DNA from: Clostridium sp. DL-VIII
GTDB taxonomy: Bacteria > Bacillota > Clostridia > Clostridiales > Clostridiaceae
DNA: 64,000 bases
NCBI RefSeq assembly: GCF_000230835.1
Contig: NZ_CM001240.1
Location: 2,178,501-2,242,500 of the forward strand
Reading direction: 5' to 3'
Shown: in pieces, positions 1 through 8,680 of the stretch
Position numbering within the stretch: position 1 is the first letter of the stretch
Layout: each line of letters opens with the position of its first letter
The notes under the pieces: model-generated
What the model was told of the DNA's origin: nothing
Seen by the model: only the letters and a program-made list of their open reading frames with translations
Database searches by the model: none
Program-made: the position numbers and the translations under genes

Positions 1-758
1 GAAATTTTATTATATGTAACATATTTGATAATCTTATTGCAAATGGTGATATATATAAAATGATTGTGGTATTTCCTGAGGGTAGAAGTACATGTGATTG
101 GACAGACTGCTCATTTAATTCAGAAGGAATCAATATGCTTGGCTTCTATTATTTTGATTATGAGCTAAGATATGATTTGATACCTTTCATTGAAGCTAAT
201 TATAATGTGTATGCAAATATAAAAAATACGTCGCTAAAAGGAATCGCATATAATCGAATGCATAGGGCCATCGCTGGTCTTTCAATGGGTGGAATGCAGG
301 CACTAAATTTGATTGTTGGTGGCTATAGGTGTGATTCAACGGTATATACAGGAACAAAGAGTGATTGGGATAATAAACTTGATAAGACTGTTTTAGCGCA
401 AGGTATGAAAGATTTGTTTGCTTATATAGGTGCTTTTTCAAATGCGCCTACATCAAGTGATGGTAAAGTATTGGGTACTAATATAGCATCAAGTGAATAC
501 AGGTTACATTTACTTTACCTTACCTGTGGAGACGATGATAAAATAGCAGGTAAATATGGATATGAGAAAGCGGTTCAAAGTCTTGCAGATATTGCCAGGG
601 ATAATATTGATAATTATTATGAGATAATTATCAAAGGAGGTATCCATGATTTTAACGTATGGAATAACGGTGCATATAATTTTATTCATTTGTCTTTTGG
701 AAAAAGGAAAAGAAATTTAAATTCATATATTGTTAGAAAAATAATTAATTTATATTAA
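1..758 (+). CDS. Putative esterase (feruloyl-esterase-like alpha/beta hydrolase), 5' end outside window
   Basis: The reading frame is already open at base 3 and runs through the first ATG at 60, so the gene begins before the window. The residues before that ATG (DNLIANGDIYK) match the usual run-up to the MIVVFPEG strand of the family. The nucleophile elbow is GLSMGG (Ser codon 282-284), the probable acid lies in LYLTCGDDD, and the catalytic His is in GGIHDFNVW near the C-terminus. This is the order of the putative esterase family that includes the esterase domains of xylanases and acetyl/feruloyl esterases. Without the N-terminus, secretion and attachment to a carbohydrate-binding or glycosidase domain cannot be judged. 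The last 18 residues are basic and lie beyond the fold. The substrate is unknown. Confidence 0.75.
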   Translation, partial: NFIICNIFDNLIANGDIYKMIVVFPEGRSTCDWTDCSFNSEGINMLGFYYFDYELRYDLIPFIEANYNVYANIKNTSLKGIAYNRMHRAIAGLSMGGMQALNLIVGGYRCDSTVYTGTKSDWDNKLDKTVLAQGMKDLFAYIGAFSNAPTSSDGKVLGTNIASSEYRLHLLYLTCGDDDKIAGKYGYEKAVQSLADIARDNIDNYYEIIIKGGIHDFNVWNNGAYNFIHLSFGKRKRNLNSYIVRKIINLY

Positions 759-903
759 ATAATTATGTATATAGTTTGAATAAATTAGCGAAATTTATGA
801 TACATCATGCAATAACATTAATAATTATGCTCAATTAAAATTAATTACAGATATATTTCTGTTGACTCAGCCTAGCAGGATTAATAATAAGGAGGATAAG
901 AAT

Positions 904-1377
904 GTGAAGAAAAAAGAATTGTTAGAAAAAATAGCTCCATGTTCTTTAATGTGCCATACCTGTAGTGCTTATGAACATGGGATGATTTCTAGAGTAGCAA
1001 AACAATTATCAAAATATATGGAAGGTATCTATGAATTTTATGAAAAGCATTCTTCAAATGAGCTTGAAAGATTTAAAATCTTTCAAGAAGAGTTGGTAAA
1101 GTACAGTGCTGGTAAGTGCTCAGGATGTCGCAACAGAGAACATCATGGATGTAGTATAAAGGAATGCTTTATTCTTGATTGCACAAAAGAACATGATATT
1201 GATTATTGCGGTGAATGTGCTGAATTTCCCTGTGATAAAACACAGAAAATTTTTGAAGAAGAAGTATATCTGCAGTGGCTCCAAGGTAATCTAGAAATTA
1301 AAAATTTAGGAATAGAAGGTTTTTGGGAAAAGAATTGTGAAAAGCCACATTATAAGGTATATAAAAATAATAGGTAA
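904..1377 (+). CDS. DUF3795-type cysteine-rich protein
   Basis: The protein has 157 residues counting from GTG 904, which has AAGGAGG eight bases upstream (889-895); a TTG at 862 in the same frame has no ribosome site. Cysteines come in clusters: CSLMCHTCSAY near the N-terminus, then KCSGCRN, GCSIKECFILDC and YCGECAEFPC. This spacing is typical of DUF3795 proteins, which probably bind a metal or Fe-S cluster. The family has no established biochemical role. No membrane segment or signal peptide is visible, so it should be cytoplasmic. It appears monocistronic, ending in the strong hairpin at 1512-1560. Confidence 0.7.
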   Translation: MKKKELLEKIAPCSLMCHTCSAYEHGMISRVAKQLSKYMEGIYEFYEKHSSNELERFKIFQEELVKYSAGKCSGCRNREHHGCSIKECFILDCTKEHDIDYCGECAEFPCDKTQKIFEEEVYLQWLQGNLEIKNLGIEGFWEKNCEKPHYKVYKNNR

Positions 1378-1511
1378 AGCTACAATTATAATCTATTCAT
1401 GATAAAAATTATTCCCATAAATGATGAAACTGATACTTATATTGGATATAAGAAGGAAGAATTTTATGGGATAGAGTAATATTTTTTGAAATCAGATGTT
1501 ATAGAAATATC

Positions 1512-1560
1512 AATAAGATACCTGCAAGATATAAAATTTGTATCTTGCAGGTATCTTATT
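1512..1560. terminator. Bidirectional terminator hairpin
   Basis: A perfect 20-bp inverted repeat (1512-1531 and 1541-1560) encloses a 9-base loop. It lies between the DUF3795 gene and the oppositely oriented TetR remnant, so it can end transcription from both sides. The arms start with AATAAG and end with CTTATT, giving A- and T-rich flanks on either strand. Confidence 0.8.
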
Positions 1561-1605
1561 GTTATATAGATATAGTTATTATAAAGACAAAATTTTTATC
1601 TAAGT

Positions 1606-1941
1606 TTACATAATGCTTGAGGATACTTTTTGAACTAGATATTCTGAAAGCTCTTCCCACTCAGCATCACTAAATTTATGATATTGATCTTTAAGGACTT
1701 GAACTTTTTTGCAATTATAATAATCATTTATAGCAGTACGTATAGTTAAGTTATTATTCATTAAATATAATGGATTTAGCATATCTTTAAAAAATGCCTC
1801 ATCTTGCATAATTAATATAGCAGGATTTAAATCATTAAATACTCCAAAGTTAATTCCCTTTTGGTAAAAAACAATTAACTCTTGCTTATATTTTTGAGAG
1901 GCAATTTTAATCTTTTTAATACAATATATGTCTACATTAGA
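1606..1941 (-). pseudogene. Remnant of a TetR-family regulator (C-terminal part only)
   Basis: The minus-strand frame is open from 1941 to the stop at 1606, but its only ATG (1809) is internal. The residues before it (KYKQELIVFYQKG, then GVFNDLNP) resemble the ligand-binding half of TetR proteins, where a G-x3-G-[VE]-F turn precedes the last helices. No helix-turn-helix is encoded upstream: a TAA interrupts the frame at 1942-1944. I read it as a 5'-truncated gene. The assignment rests on helix pattern only, so an unrelated helical protein is possible. Confidence 0.45.
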
Positions 1942-2056
1942 TTAATATATTGCCAGCATAATTCATTAAGTAAGTGTAGTATACTAATTGGTAAGAAAAT
2001 TTTGATTGTATTTATATGTAAATTATAAGTATTAATTAGGAAGGAAGGTGTATAAA

Positions 2057-3156
2057 ATGGATAAAGTAAAAATTGGAGTTATAGGTTGTGGAAATATAAG
2101 CTCAATATATTTTGAAAATTTAACGAAGGTTTTTGTGAACACCGAAGTATATGCATGCTCTAGTTTGAATGGGAAAAGTGCAAGAGCAGCTGCAGAAAAA
2201 TATAGTATTCCTCATGTTTTAACAACTGAAGAATTGCTCGAGAATGTAGAAATTCAAATAGTACTAAATTTAACAGTGCCTAAGATGCACTTTGAAATAT
2301 GTAAGAAGGCCCTACTTGCAGGAAAACATGTATATGTGGAAAAGCCCTTAGCCCTTACTCTAGAACAAGGAAAGGAACTTGTAGAGCTTGCAAAGGAAAA
2401 GCAACTTATGCTTTGCTGTGCTCCAGATACATTTTTGGGAGGAGGACTTCAGACTTGCAGAAAGCTTATAGATGATGGAATTATTGGCATTCCTGTAGCA
2501 GCCACAGCCTTTATGACTTGTCATGGACATGAAAGCTGGCATCCAGATCCAGAGTTCTATTACGAAGAAGGCGGTGGACCAATGTTTGATATGGGACCAT
2601 ATTATCTTACAGCTCTAGTATCATTGTTAGGAGAAGCAAAAACTGTTTGTGGAATGGCAAAAACCTCTTTTTCTAAAAGAACTATAACAAGTGATAAAAA
2701 GTTTGGTAAGGTGATGGATGTGAAAGTACCGACTCATGTGACAGGTACTATTGAATTCAGAAACGGTGCAATTGTTACAATGATAACAAGTTTTGATATA
2801 TGGAGCAGTACGTTACCACGTATTGAAATCTACGGTACACTTGGAACTCTTATAGTTCCTGATCCTAATACATTTGGAGGTCCTGTACTGCTTAAACTAG
2901 CTCATGAAAATGAATTTAAAGAGTCTCTCTTACTCATATGTATATAGAAAATAGCAGAGGAATTGGAATTGCAGATATGGCAAACTGTATACAAACAGGT
3001 GAAAAAACAAGAGTAAGTGGGGAATTGGCTAATCACGTACTTGAGATTATGCATGCCTTTTATATTAGTTCTAGAACAAAACAGTATGTTGATTTATTAA
3101 GCAGGTGTAATAGGCCTAAGGAGCTTCCTGTTGCATTAATCAAGGGATATGTATAA
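2057..3156 (+). pseudogene. Gfo/Idh/MocA-family oxidoreductase, frameshifted
   Basis: An NAD(P)-dependent sugar or inositol dehydrogenase. ATG 2057 has AAGGAAGG at 2041-2048; GTG 2048 in the same frame lies within that site. The N-terminal Rossmann motif is GVIGCGNIS, followed by the family's EKPLALT (catalytic-lysine region) and a C-terminal sheet domain with MFDMGPYYL. The first frame stops at 2947 after about 297 residues. The missing C-terminus (YIENSRGIGIADMA to the end) continues in another frame from about 2921 to 3156. Inserting one base near 2920 restores a continuous protein of about 366 residues, normal for the family. Either the gene is recently inactivated or the sequence has an indel error. 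No close partner gene reveals the substrate. Confidence 0.8.
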
Positions 3157-3260
3157 GGAAATGCTGTATTGAATAATTGGGTATATAGTGTAAGATATAA
3201 ATATGTGAATAATTTTGGTATTATGAATATAAGTTGACAAAAGAGGGAGAGTTTTAAATT

Positions 3261-4619
3261 ATGTCAGTAAAATACGTAGATGATATGACAGAAGGGAATG
3301 AAGTTTCTCACATTATAAAATTTACTTTGCCGATGCTTGCTGGAAACGTATTCCAGCAGTTTTATAACTTAATTGATTCAATTGTTGTAGGAAAGTATGT
3401 AGGTGCTAATGCTTTAGCGGCAGTAGGAGCTTGTGGTTCCTTATGCTTTCTTTTTTTCTCTGTATGTTTAGGGTTATCCGTTGGAATAGGAATTCTTATT
3501 TCACAATATTTTGGTGCTAAGGAAGAAGAACAAGTAAAAAGAGCTATAGCTAATTCAACTTATGTAATTGGAATATCTGGAGTAATTATGAGTATACTGG
3601 GAGTTGTTTTGGCACGTCAGGTGTTACAGCTTTTGAATACACCACCAGAAATTTTAAATGATTCTGTAGCTTTTTTAAGAATAGCATCTGGAGGGATGAT
3701 AGCTGTGGCTGCTTATAATGCTATAGCGGCTATGCTTAGGGCTCTGGGTGATTCAAGAACACCTTTAATTTTCTTAATTGTTTCCTGCGCAATTAATGTT
3801 GTTTTGGATTTGATTTTGGTTCTTAAATTTGGATTTGGTGTACCTGGGACAGCTTTTGCTACAGTTATTTCTCAGGCATGTGCTGCTGTTGGCTGCATAG
3901 TTTTTGCAGTACTTAAAAACCCATATTTTAAATTAAAAAGGGAACACTGGAAGGTAAATAAGTCAATGATTACTAAATGTATAAAGATTGGCGTCCCAGT
4001 TGCAATTCAGAATTCAGCTATTGCAGTATCTCTTGTGGCTCTGCAGAGCGTTGTAAATGGCTTTGGAGAGACAGCGGTTGCAGCTTTCACTGCTACAAGC
4101 AGAGTAGAGCAGCTCATACAACAGCCATTCAATTCTTTAGGTGCAGCAATGTCCACTTTTTCAGGGCAGAATATGGGTGCTGATAAATTGGATAGAGTTA
4201 AAAAGGGATATCATAAAAGCATTTTAATAGTAGCTGGATTCAGTATTTTGGCACTCTTAGCAGCTCAGCTTGGAGGACGGGCTATCATGGAAGTGTTTGT
4301 TAATGATGAAGCTGTAATAACTCTTGGAGCTAGTGCAATAAAGATTACCAGCTGTGCATATTTCCCTCTTGGAATGATTTATATTACAAGAGGATTGCTA
4401 AATGGCACTGGTGATGCATTTTATGCTATGATTAATGGTTTTGTGGAAGTAGCAGGAAGAGTTGGATTTTCAGGAGCCCTGTCAATAATTCCTTTTTTGG
4501 GAGTTTGGAGCGTATGGACAACCAGTGGATTGACTTGGACTATAACAGCTATAGCAAGTGTCATTCGTTATAAGCAAGGAAAATGGAAGAAGAAATCACT
4601 AGTTAAGGTTGCTGTTTAA
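3261..4619 (+). CDS. MATE-family multidrug/cation efflux protein
   Basis: The protein has 452 residues and about twelve hydrophobic segments arranged as two related halves, the standard MATE size. The N-terminal part contains LPMLAGNVFQQFYNLIDSIV, the first-helix signature of the DinF/NorM-like clostridial MATE group, and the second half has the matching QNSAIAVSLVALQSVVNGFG. These transporters use a Na+ or H+ gradient to expel cationic drugs or metabolites through the cytoplasmic membrane. ATG 3261 follows the purine-rich AGAGGGAGAG. It is separated by about 100 bp from the broken dehydrogenase and is probably transcribed alone. Confidence 0.88.
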   Translation: MSVKYVDDMTEGNEVSHIIKFTLPMLAGNVFQQFYNLIDSIVVGKYVGANALAAVGACGSLCFLFFSVCLGLSVGIGILISQYFGAKEEEQVKRAIANSTYVIGISGVIMSILGVVLARQVLQLLNTPPEILNDSVAFLRIASGGMIAVAAYNAIAAMLRALGDSRTPLIFLIVSCAINVVLDLILVLKFGFGVPGTAFATVISQACAAVGCIVFAVLKNPYFKLKREHWKVNKSMITKCIKIGVPVAIQNSAIAVSLVALQSVVNGFGETAVAAFTATSRVEQLIQQPFNSLGAAMSTFSGQNMGADKLDRVKKGYHKSILIVAGFSILALLAAQLGGRAIMEVFVNDEAVITLGASAIKITSCAYFPLGMIYITRGLLNGTGDAFYAMINGFVEVAGRVGFSGALSIIPFLGVWSVWTTSGLTWTITAIASVIRYKQGKWKKKSLVKVAV

Positions 4620-4979
4620 AGCTATATATAACAAAAATAAATTCTAGAGACTATATATAGTCTCCAGAATGGAACTCACGAATATTTCAAGTTTGGATTT
4701 TTCGTGGGTTGTTTTAGTTTATCTGAGTTAGGTATAGCACTTATAATGAGTCACTAATTTTTATGAGAGAGTATAAAAAGTCAACATTTGAATTCCTGTT
4801 CCAGTATAGGATATCATCCGTCCAAGTAATAACAATATAAGAGTTGTATTAGTAATTTTCTTTTCTCTTTTCATGAGTATGTACCTCCAGTCTTAGAGTT
4901 TATGAAAGCGGCCCAGATTGGGTCGCTTATATAGTTGTACTTTTTTATTCCTACTGAAACAGAAAATTTTATCTTCAGG
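4620..4979. other. Intergenic stretch between convergent genes
   Basis: About 360 bp between the MATE gene and the phosphotransferase-like gene. It holds an imperfect hairpin (about 4645-4670, around GAGACTATATATAGTCTC) and a 10-bp stem with a 3-base loop (4906-4915 and 4919-4928, one G-U pair on the plus strand). Either could terminate one of the converging transcripts, but neither has a clean T-run directly after it. No coding potential was found. Confidence 0.5.
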
Positions 4980-7604
4980 CTATAAGATTTCTATATAACC
5001 TTCAGTTCCATTTATTCTAATTTTTTGACCATCTTTGATAAGTTTTGTAGCGTCATCTACGCCTGCCACTGCTGGAAGACCATATTCTCTAGCAACAACA
5101 GCACCATGAGTCATCATTCCACCTACTTCTGTTACCAAACCTTTAACAAGAACAAAGATTGGTGTCCAGCTTGGATCGGTGAATTTTGTAATTAAAATAT
5201 TGCCTTCTTCTATTTTTGCTTCATTCATATTTAAAATAACTCTAGCTCGCCCTTCAACAATACCAGAAGAAACAGGAGTTCCAGCTATTGCTCCTTTTGG
5301 CATATTACCTGTATCGTATTCGCCTGAAATTATTTCTCCATCAGAAGTCATTATACGAGGTGGTGTTAATTTCTTATAAATTTCATATTCTTCTTTTCTC
5401 TTAGTTATGATGCCGTAGTCAACATGTTTTGTTTTAACTGCTTCTTTAAGTTCATCAAAGGTTAGATAATATATATCATCTATGTCTTTGATTACATCAT
5501 CTTGTTTTAAGGTTTCGGCTTCTTTGAGTAATGCCTGTTTTACAATCCAGAAATAACAGATTAAAAGATATTTATTGTACTCTCTATAGCCAGCAAAATT
5601 ACGTAAAACACTTATGACTTTCTTTGTCTTTTTTAACTTCCTATTACCACCAGGCAGCTGCTTCAAGCGACTTAATATTTCAGATTCTTTTTGTTTAGCT
5701 TCAAGAAGTCCTTGTTCAAATTTAGCACTGTAGGCATTAGGTTCAAAATTCTTTATATTGCTTAGTATTAGTGGAACAAGAAGCATTGGGTCTTCGTTCC
5801 ATCTTGTTCTGGTAATATCAATTTCTCCAGAGCAGCGCATACCATATTTTTTAAGATAACTGTGAATAGAGTCGCTGACAATATTACCTCCATCTATTTT
5901 ACTTAAATCTTCAAAGAAAGTTTCTCTTTTTGCATTCTCAAGATATTTAATTACAGCTGGATACTGTCTTATTACATCAGCTACATCAAGGAGCTCTAAT
6001 CCCATTTCGGAAGTAACGTTGTTTGATACTGATTGAGCGAGGGTATCTGCTACACTTTTTTCACCAAGCCATTTCTTCATATTTTTGTTTATCCAGTTAG
6101 AGGCATAAGAGCCTGCAAAATAAGCTCCATAGACTTTAAACATAGCAGCCCTTATATCCTTCATGTCCTTTACAATGAAATCAAAGAGCTCCTCTCCAGA
6201 AATAGAAGAAAATATTTGTTCTTTATTCCTAAGCAGTGCTTGATTTTCAGCTACAGATTTTTCAACAAAAGATGGATCATTTCTGAGATATTCTTTTATC
6301 ATTTGAATTCCGAAAGATAGGATACCTCCTTCTACATTCAAAGATGTCTTTCCTTTAGGAAGCGATTTAAGGTATTCTTTTCGTTTTTGAAGATTTATAA
6401 GTGCACTCTTCATCAAAACATCTACCTTGTCTAAACCACTGATAAAAAGATTTCTTGCTATTGGTGAAGCAAGATCATGGGATATATCCATATACAATCT
6501 TCCGCCTATCACGGGCATATTTGTTTGTATTCCAAATTGCTTAAAGAATATTTGGAAGAAACTTAAACCTAATGGTCTCATGGCTTCTGTCATCATTTGT
6601 CTATGAGCAAAGGATAAATAAACATGGTTTTTATTATCATTAACTTGTGGTGTAGGATATAAAGTAGTAATTGGACGACTTTGAACAACATAGAATTTAT
6701 CATCATAAAGGCACCACTCAATATCCTGTGGACGACCAAAATAAGACTCAATCTTTCTACCCATCTGCTCAAGCTGCAAAATTTGATCATCTGTCAGTGT
6801 CTGAATATTTTGACGCTCGCCTTCAATCTCTCTTTCTTCAGTACCGCCTTCTTTTAATGCATAAATTGCAAGTTTTTTAGCAGATACTTTTTTATCAATA
6901 ATTTTATTTTCCTGCACTTTATAAATATCAGAATTCACGAGTCCTGAAACCAAAGCTTCACCAAGCCCAAAGCTGGCATCAATAGATACAATCTTTCTAT
7001 TAGATGTAATAGGATCAGCTGTAAACATAATTCCTGCAGCTTGAGGAAACACCATTTTTTGAATAACTACAGATAACTGAACCTTGCTATGGTCAAAGTC
7101 ATTTTGCATACGGTAGATTACGGCTCTATCTGTAAACAGTGATGCCCAACACTTACTAATATGTTTAAGAATAGAAGGCTTTCTCATAATGTTTAAATAA
7201 GTATCCTGCTGTCCTGCAAATGAGGCAGTTGGTAAATCCTCTGCTGTAGCACTAGAACGTACAGCATAAGCATTTCTTTCGCCAAGTTTTGAAAGGTGAA
7301 AGGTTATTTCATCATCAATGTCCTTTGGAATTGTCATATCTTCAATGACCTTACGAATCTTTTCGCTTATTTCACTGATTTTTTCTATATCACTAGCATT
7401 TAAAAGGGATAATTCATTTAGTAATGAATTAAATTCACTACTATTGCCAATTATTTTTTTATAGGCTTCAGTAGTAACACAAAAACCTTCTGGTACAATT
7501 ATTCCATCAATTCTAGATAACTCACCAAGGTTAGAGCCTTTACCTCCAACAATTGCTAGCTTTGTTTTATCAATATCTTGAAAACCAAGTACATATGGAT
7601 TCAT
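4980..7604 (-). CDS. rph: Rifamycin phosphotransferase-like protein (PEP-synthase-like)
   Basis: The protein has 874 residues. The N-terminal third is the ATP-binding domain shared by PEP synthase and pyruvate phosphate dikinase (GGKGSNLGELSRI, later YAVRSSATAEDLP). The C-terminus is the swivelling phosphohistidine domain with GGMMTHGAVVAREYG. The PEP/pyruvate-binding barrel that ends true PEP synthases is absent. The order ATP domain, long unique middle domain, His domain and total length match rifampin phosphotransferase, in which ATP phosphorylates rifamycins through a His intermediate. The putative catalytic His833 lies 41 residues from the end, close to the spacing in the Listeria enzyme (His825 of 867). 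Genome annotations often call such genes ppsA. It follows a TetR gene by about 60 bp, probably as an operon. Confidence 0.75.
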   Translation of the reverse strand: MNPYVLGFQDIDKTKLAIVGGKGSNLGELSRIDGIIVPEGFCVTTEAYKKIIGNSSEFNSLLNELSLLNASDIEKISEISEKIRKVIEDMTIPKDIDDEITFHLSKLGERNAYAVRSSATAEDLPTASFAGQQDTYLNIMRKPSILKHISKCWASLFTDRAVIYRMQNDFDHSKVQLSVVIQKMVFPQAAGIMFTADPITSNRKIVSIDASFGLGEALVSGLVNSDIYKVQENKIIDKKVSAKKLAIYALKEGGTEEREIEGERQNIQTLTDDQILQLEQMGRKIESYFGRPQDIEWCLYDDKFYVVQSRPITTLYPTPQVNDNKNHVYLSFAHRQMMTEAMRPLGLSFFQIFFKQFGIQTNMPVIGGRLYMDISHDLASPIARNLFISGLDKVDVLMKSALINLQKRKEYLKSLPKGKTSLNVEGGILSFGIQMIKEYLRNDPSFVEKSVAENQALLRNKEQIFSSISGEELFDFIVKDMKDIRAAMFKVYGAYFAGSYASNWINKNMKKWLGEKSVADTLAQSVSNNVTSEMGLELLDVADVIRQYPAVIKYLENAKRETFFEDLSKIDGGNIVSDSIHSYLKKYGMRCSGEIDITRTRWNEDPMLLVPLILSNIKNFEPNAYSAKFEQGLLEAKQKESEILSRLKQLPGGNRKLKKTKKVISVLRNFAGYREYNKYLLICYFWIVKQALLKEAETLKQDDVIKDIDDIYYLTFDELKEAVKTKHVDYGIITKRKEEYEIYKKLTPPRIMTSDGEIISGEYDTGNMPKGAIAGTPVSSGIVEGRARVILNMNEAKIEEGNILITKFTDPSWTPIFVLVKGLVTEVGGMMTHGAVVAREYGLPAVAGVDDATKLIKDGQKIRINGTEGYIEIL

Positions 7605-7662
7605 AGTTATTTTCCTCCTTAATTCAATGAATAAAGCAATTGGATAATTTTATTATTAGTTC

Positions 7663-8250
7663 CTATTTATTTTTGATTCCTTCTTTGATTATATTAATGG
7701 CATCGATAACCTTTTTTAAATACTCATTTTCATCAAAGCCACTTTTAAAATATTCCTCTAAGGTATATGAGAAAAGCATATCCAAAACTATATCAGTATT
7801 AACTTCCTGCCTTATAAGCCCGCATTCCTTATTATGTTTTAGTTGTTTTCTATACTTTTCAATGGAAGCAGTACGAAATTTAGCAATAAATTCAGAGTTA
7901 TCCATTTGCATGAGCATGCCTATCTTGGTGTATTCAGGTTTAGCTTTACCTAATTCAAGTGACTCTTTAGTTTTTTGTATAAAAGTTTCAAAAAACTCAT
8001 CATCTGGATTTGAAACTCTTTCAGGGATAAGCTTTTTCTTTTGATTTGAAATTTCTTCTATCATATATAAGTAGAGGTCTTCTTTATCATTAAAGTATTG
8101 ATAAAAACTTCCACGTGGTATTCCTGCTGTTTTAATAATCTGATTAATAGATGCATCACTGAAAGAACAAGTAGAAAATTCTTGTACAGCTGCATCAAAA
8201 ATTCTTTGCTTTTTATCTTCATTCAAATTTTTGAAAGTATCTTTAGGCAT
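7663..8250 (-). CDS. TetR/AcrR-family transcriptional regulator
   Basis: The start is the ATG at 8250 (MPKDTFKNL), preceded by AGAGGAGAT; a longer frame to 8310 would run into the operator and lacks a ribosome site. The protein has 195 residues. The N-terminal helix-turn-helix (RIFDAAVQEF, then INQIIKTAGIPRGSFYQYF) is canonical TetR; the rest is a helical ligand-binding domain. It precedes the rph-like gene on the same strand and probably represses both genes through the palindrome at 8286-8335. The inducer is unknown; a rifamycin-like or other hydrophobic compound is an inference from the neighbour. Confidence 0.85.
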   Translation of the reverse strand: MPKDTFKNLNEDKKQRIFDAAVQEFSTCSFSDASINQIIKTAGIPRGSFYQYFNDKEDLYLYMIEEISNQKKKLIPERVSNPDDEFFETFIQKTKESLELGKAKPEYTKIGMLMQMDNSEFIAKFRTASIEKYRKQLKHNKECGLIRQEVNTDIVLDMLFSYTLEEYFKSGFDENEYLKKVIDAINIIKEGIKNK

Positions 8251-8285
8251 AAAATCATCTCCTCTTGAGGACATCATAGCATAAA

Positions 8286-8335
8286 TTTTTCTGCATGACA
8301 AGTATGTCATATGACAAAGTTGTCATGCAGAAAAA
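8286..8335. promoter_or_regulatory. Nested palindromic operator for the TetR regulator
   Basis: This 50-bp dyad is symmetric about 8310/8311. The outer arms (8286-8301 and 8320-8335) are perfect 16-bp inverted repeats, and the centre holds the perfect 12-bp palindrome TGTCATATGACA (8305-8316). Only two base pairs break the symmetry. The hexamer ATGACA appears four times in two opposed pairs, as expected for two TetR dimers. It sits about 35 bp upstream of the regulator's start. Confidence 0.75.
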
Positions 8336-8366
8336 TATCAAACAGAGAAATAAGAATTATAGGGCG

Positions 8367-8396
8367 TAACTTAACTAGTGGTACCAGTTAAAGTTA
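8367..8396. promoter_or_regulatory. Imperfect inverted repeat of unknown role
   Basis: TAACTTAACT (8367-8376) faces AGTTAAAGTTA (8386-8396) with a one-base bulge. It lies between the TetR operator and the sugar-operon promoter. It could be a weak terminator or another operator; nothing in the sequence decides. Confidence 0.3.
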
Positions 8397-8502
8397 TTAG
8401 AACTATTTATAAAATATAATTTTTAGTAGTATTTAATTGTTGATTTGATTCATACAAGAAATCAATTATTAAAAAAATACTATGAAGATAGATAACCATA
8501 TA

Positions 8503-8531
8503 TTGACACTATTTACTATAGATGCTATAAT
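8503..8531 (+). promoter_or_regulatory. Consensus sigma-A promoter of the GH65 sugar operon
   Basis: TTGACA (8503-8508) and TATAAT (8526-8531) are separated by 17 bp, a perfect vegetative promoter. Such a strong promoter needs repression, consistent with the operators directly downstream. Confidence 0.85.
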
Positions 8532-8533
8532 AG

Positions 8534-8547
8534 GTTTAACGTAAAAC
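8534..8547. promoter_or_regulatory. LacI-type operator O1
   Basis: GTTTAACGTAAAAC differs by one base from the core of the perfect palindrome at 8626-8643. It begins just after the -10 box and covers the expected transcription start, the classic repressor position. Confidence 0.65.
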
Positions 8548-8561
8548 TGAAAACGTTATTA
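8548..8561. promoter_or_regulatory. Candidate cre site (CcpA)
   Basis: TGAAAACGTTATTA fits the catabolite-responsive element consensus with one mismatch and directly follows O1. Catabolite repression of a disaccharide operon is expected in clostridia, but the match may be chance. Confidence 0.4.
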
Positions 8562-8625
8562 AGACTAAAATGACTAAAAATGTACAAGCTTTGGATTCTT
8601 AAATATTATTCTATTATAAAACGCT

Positions 8626-8643
8626 AAGTTTAACGTTAAACTT
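8626..8643. promoter_or_regulatory. LacI-type operator O2 (perfect palindrome)
   Basis: AAGTTTAACGTTAAACTT is a perfect 18-bp palindrome with the central CG typical of LacI-family sites. Its centre is 94 bp (about nine helical turns) from that of O1, compatible with DNA looping. Similar sites lie in front of the lacI gene at 17607-17648. Confidence 0.75.
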
Positions 8644-8680
8644 TAAAAGTGTTTATCAAAAAATAGGAAGGGGAAAAGTT

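Noticed and set aside
1399..1479. 26-codon frame (MIKIIPINDETDTY) after the DUF3795 gene
   Set aside because: Resembles the tail of some acetyltransferase or kinase-like proteins but is too short, without a ribosome site or homologous sequence upstream, to call even a remnant.
7640..8044. 134-codon plus-strand frame opposite the TetR gene
   Set aside because: Hydrophobic shadow of a well-supported TetR gene.
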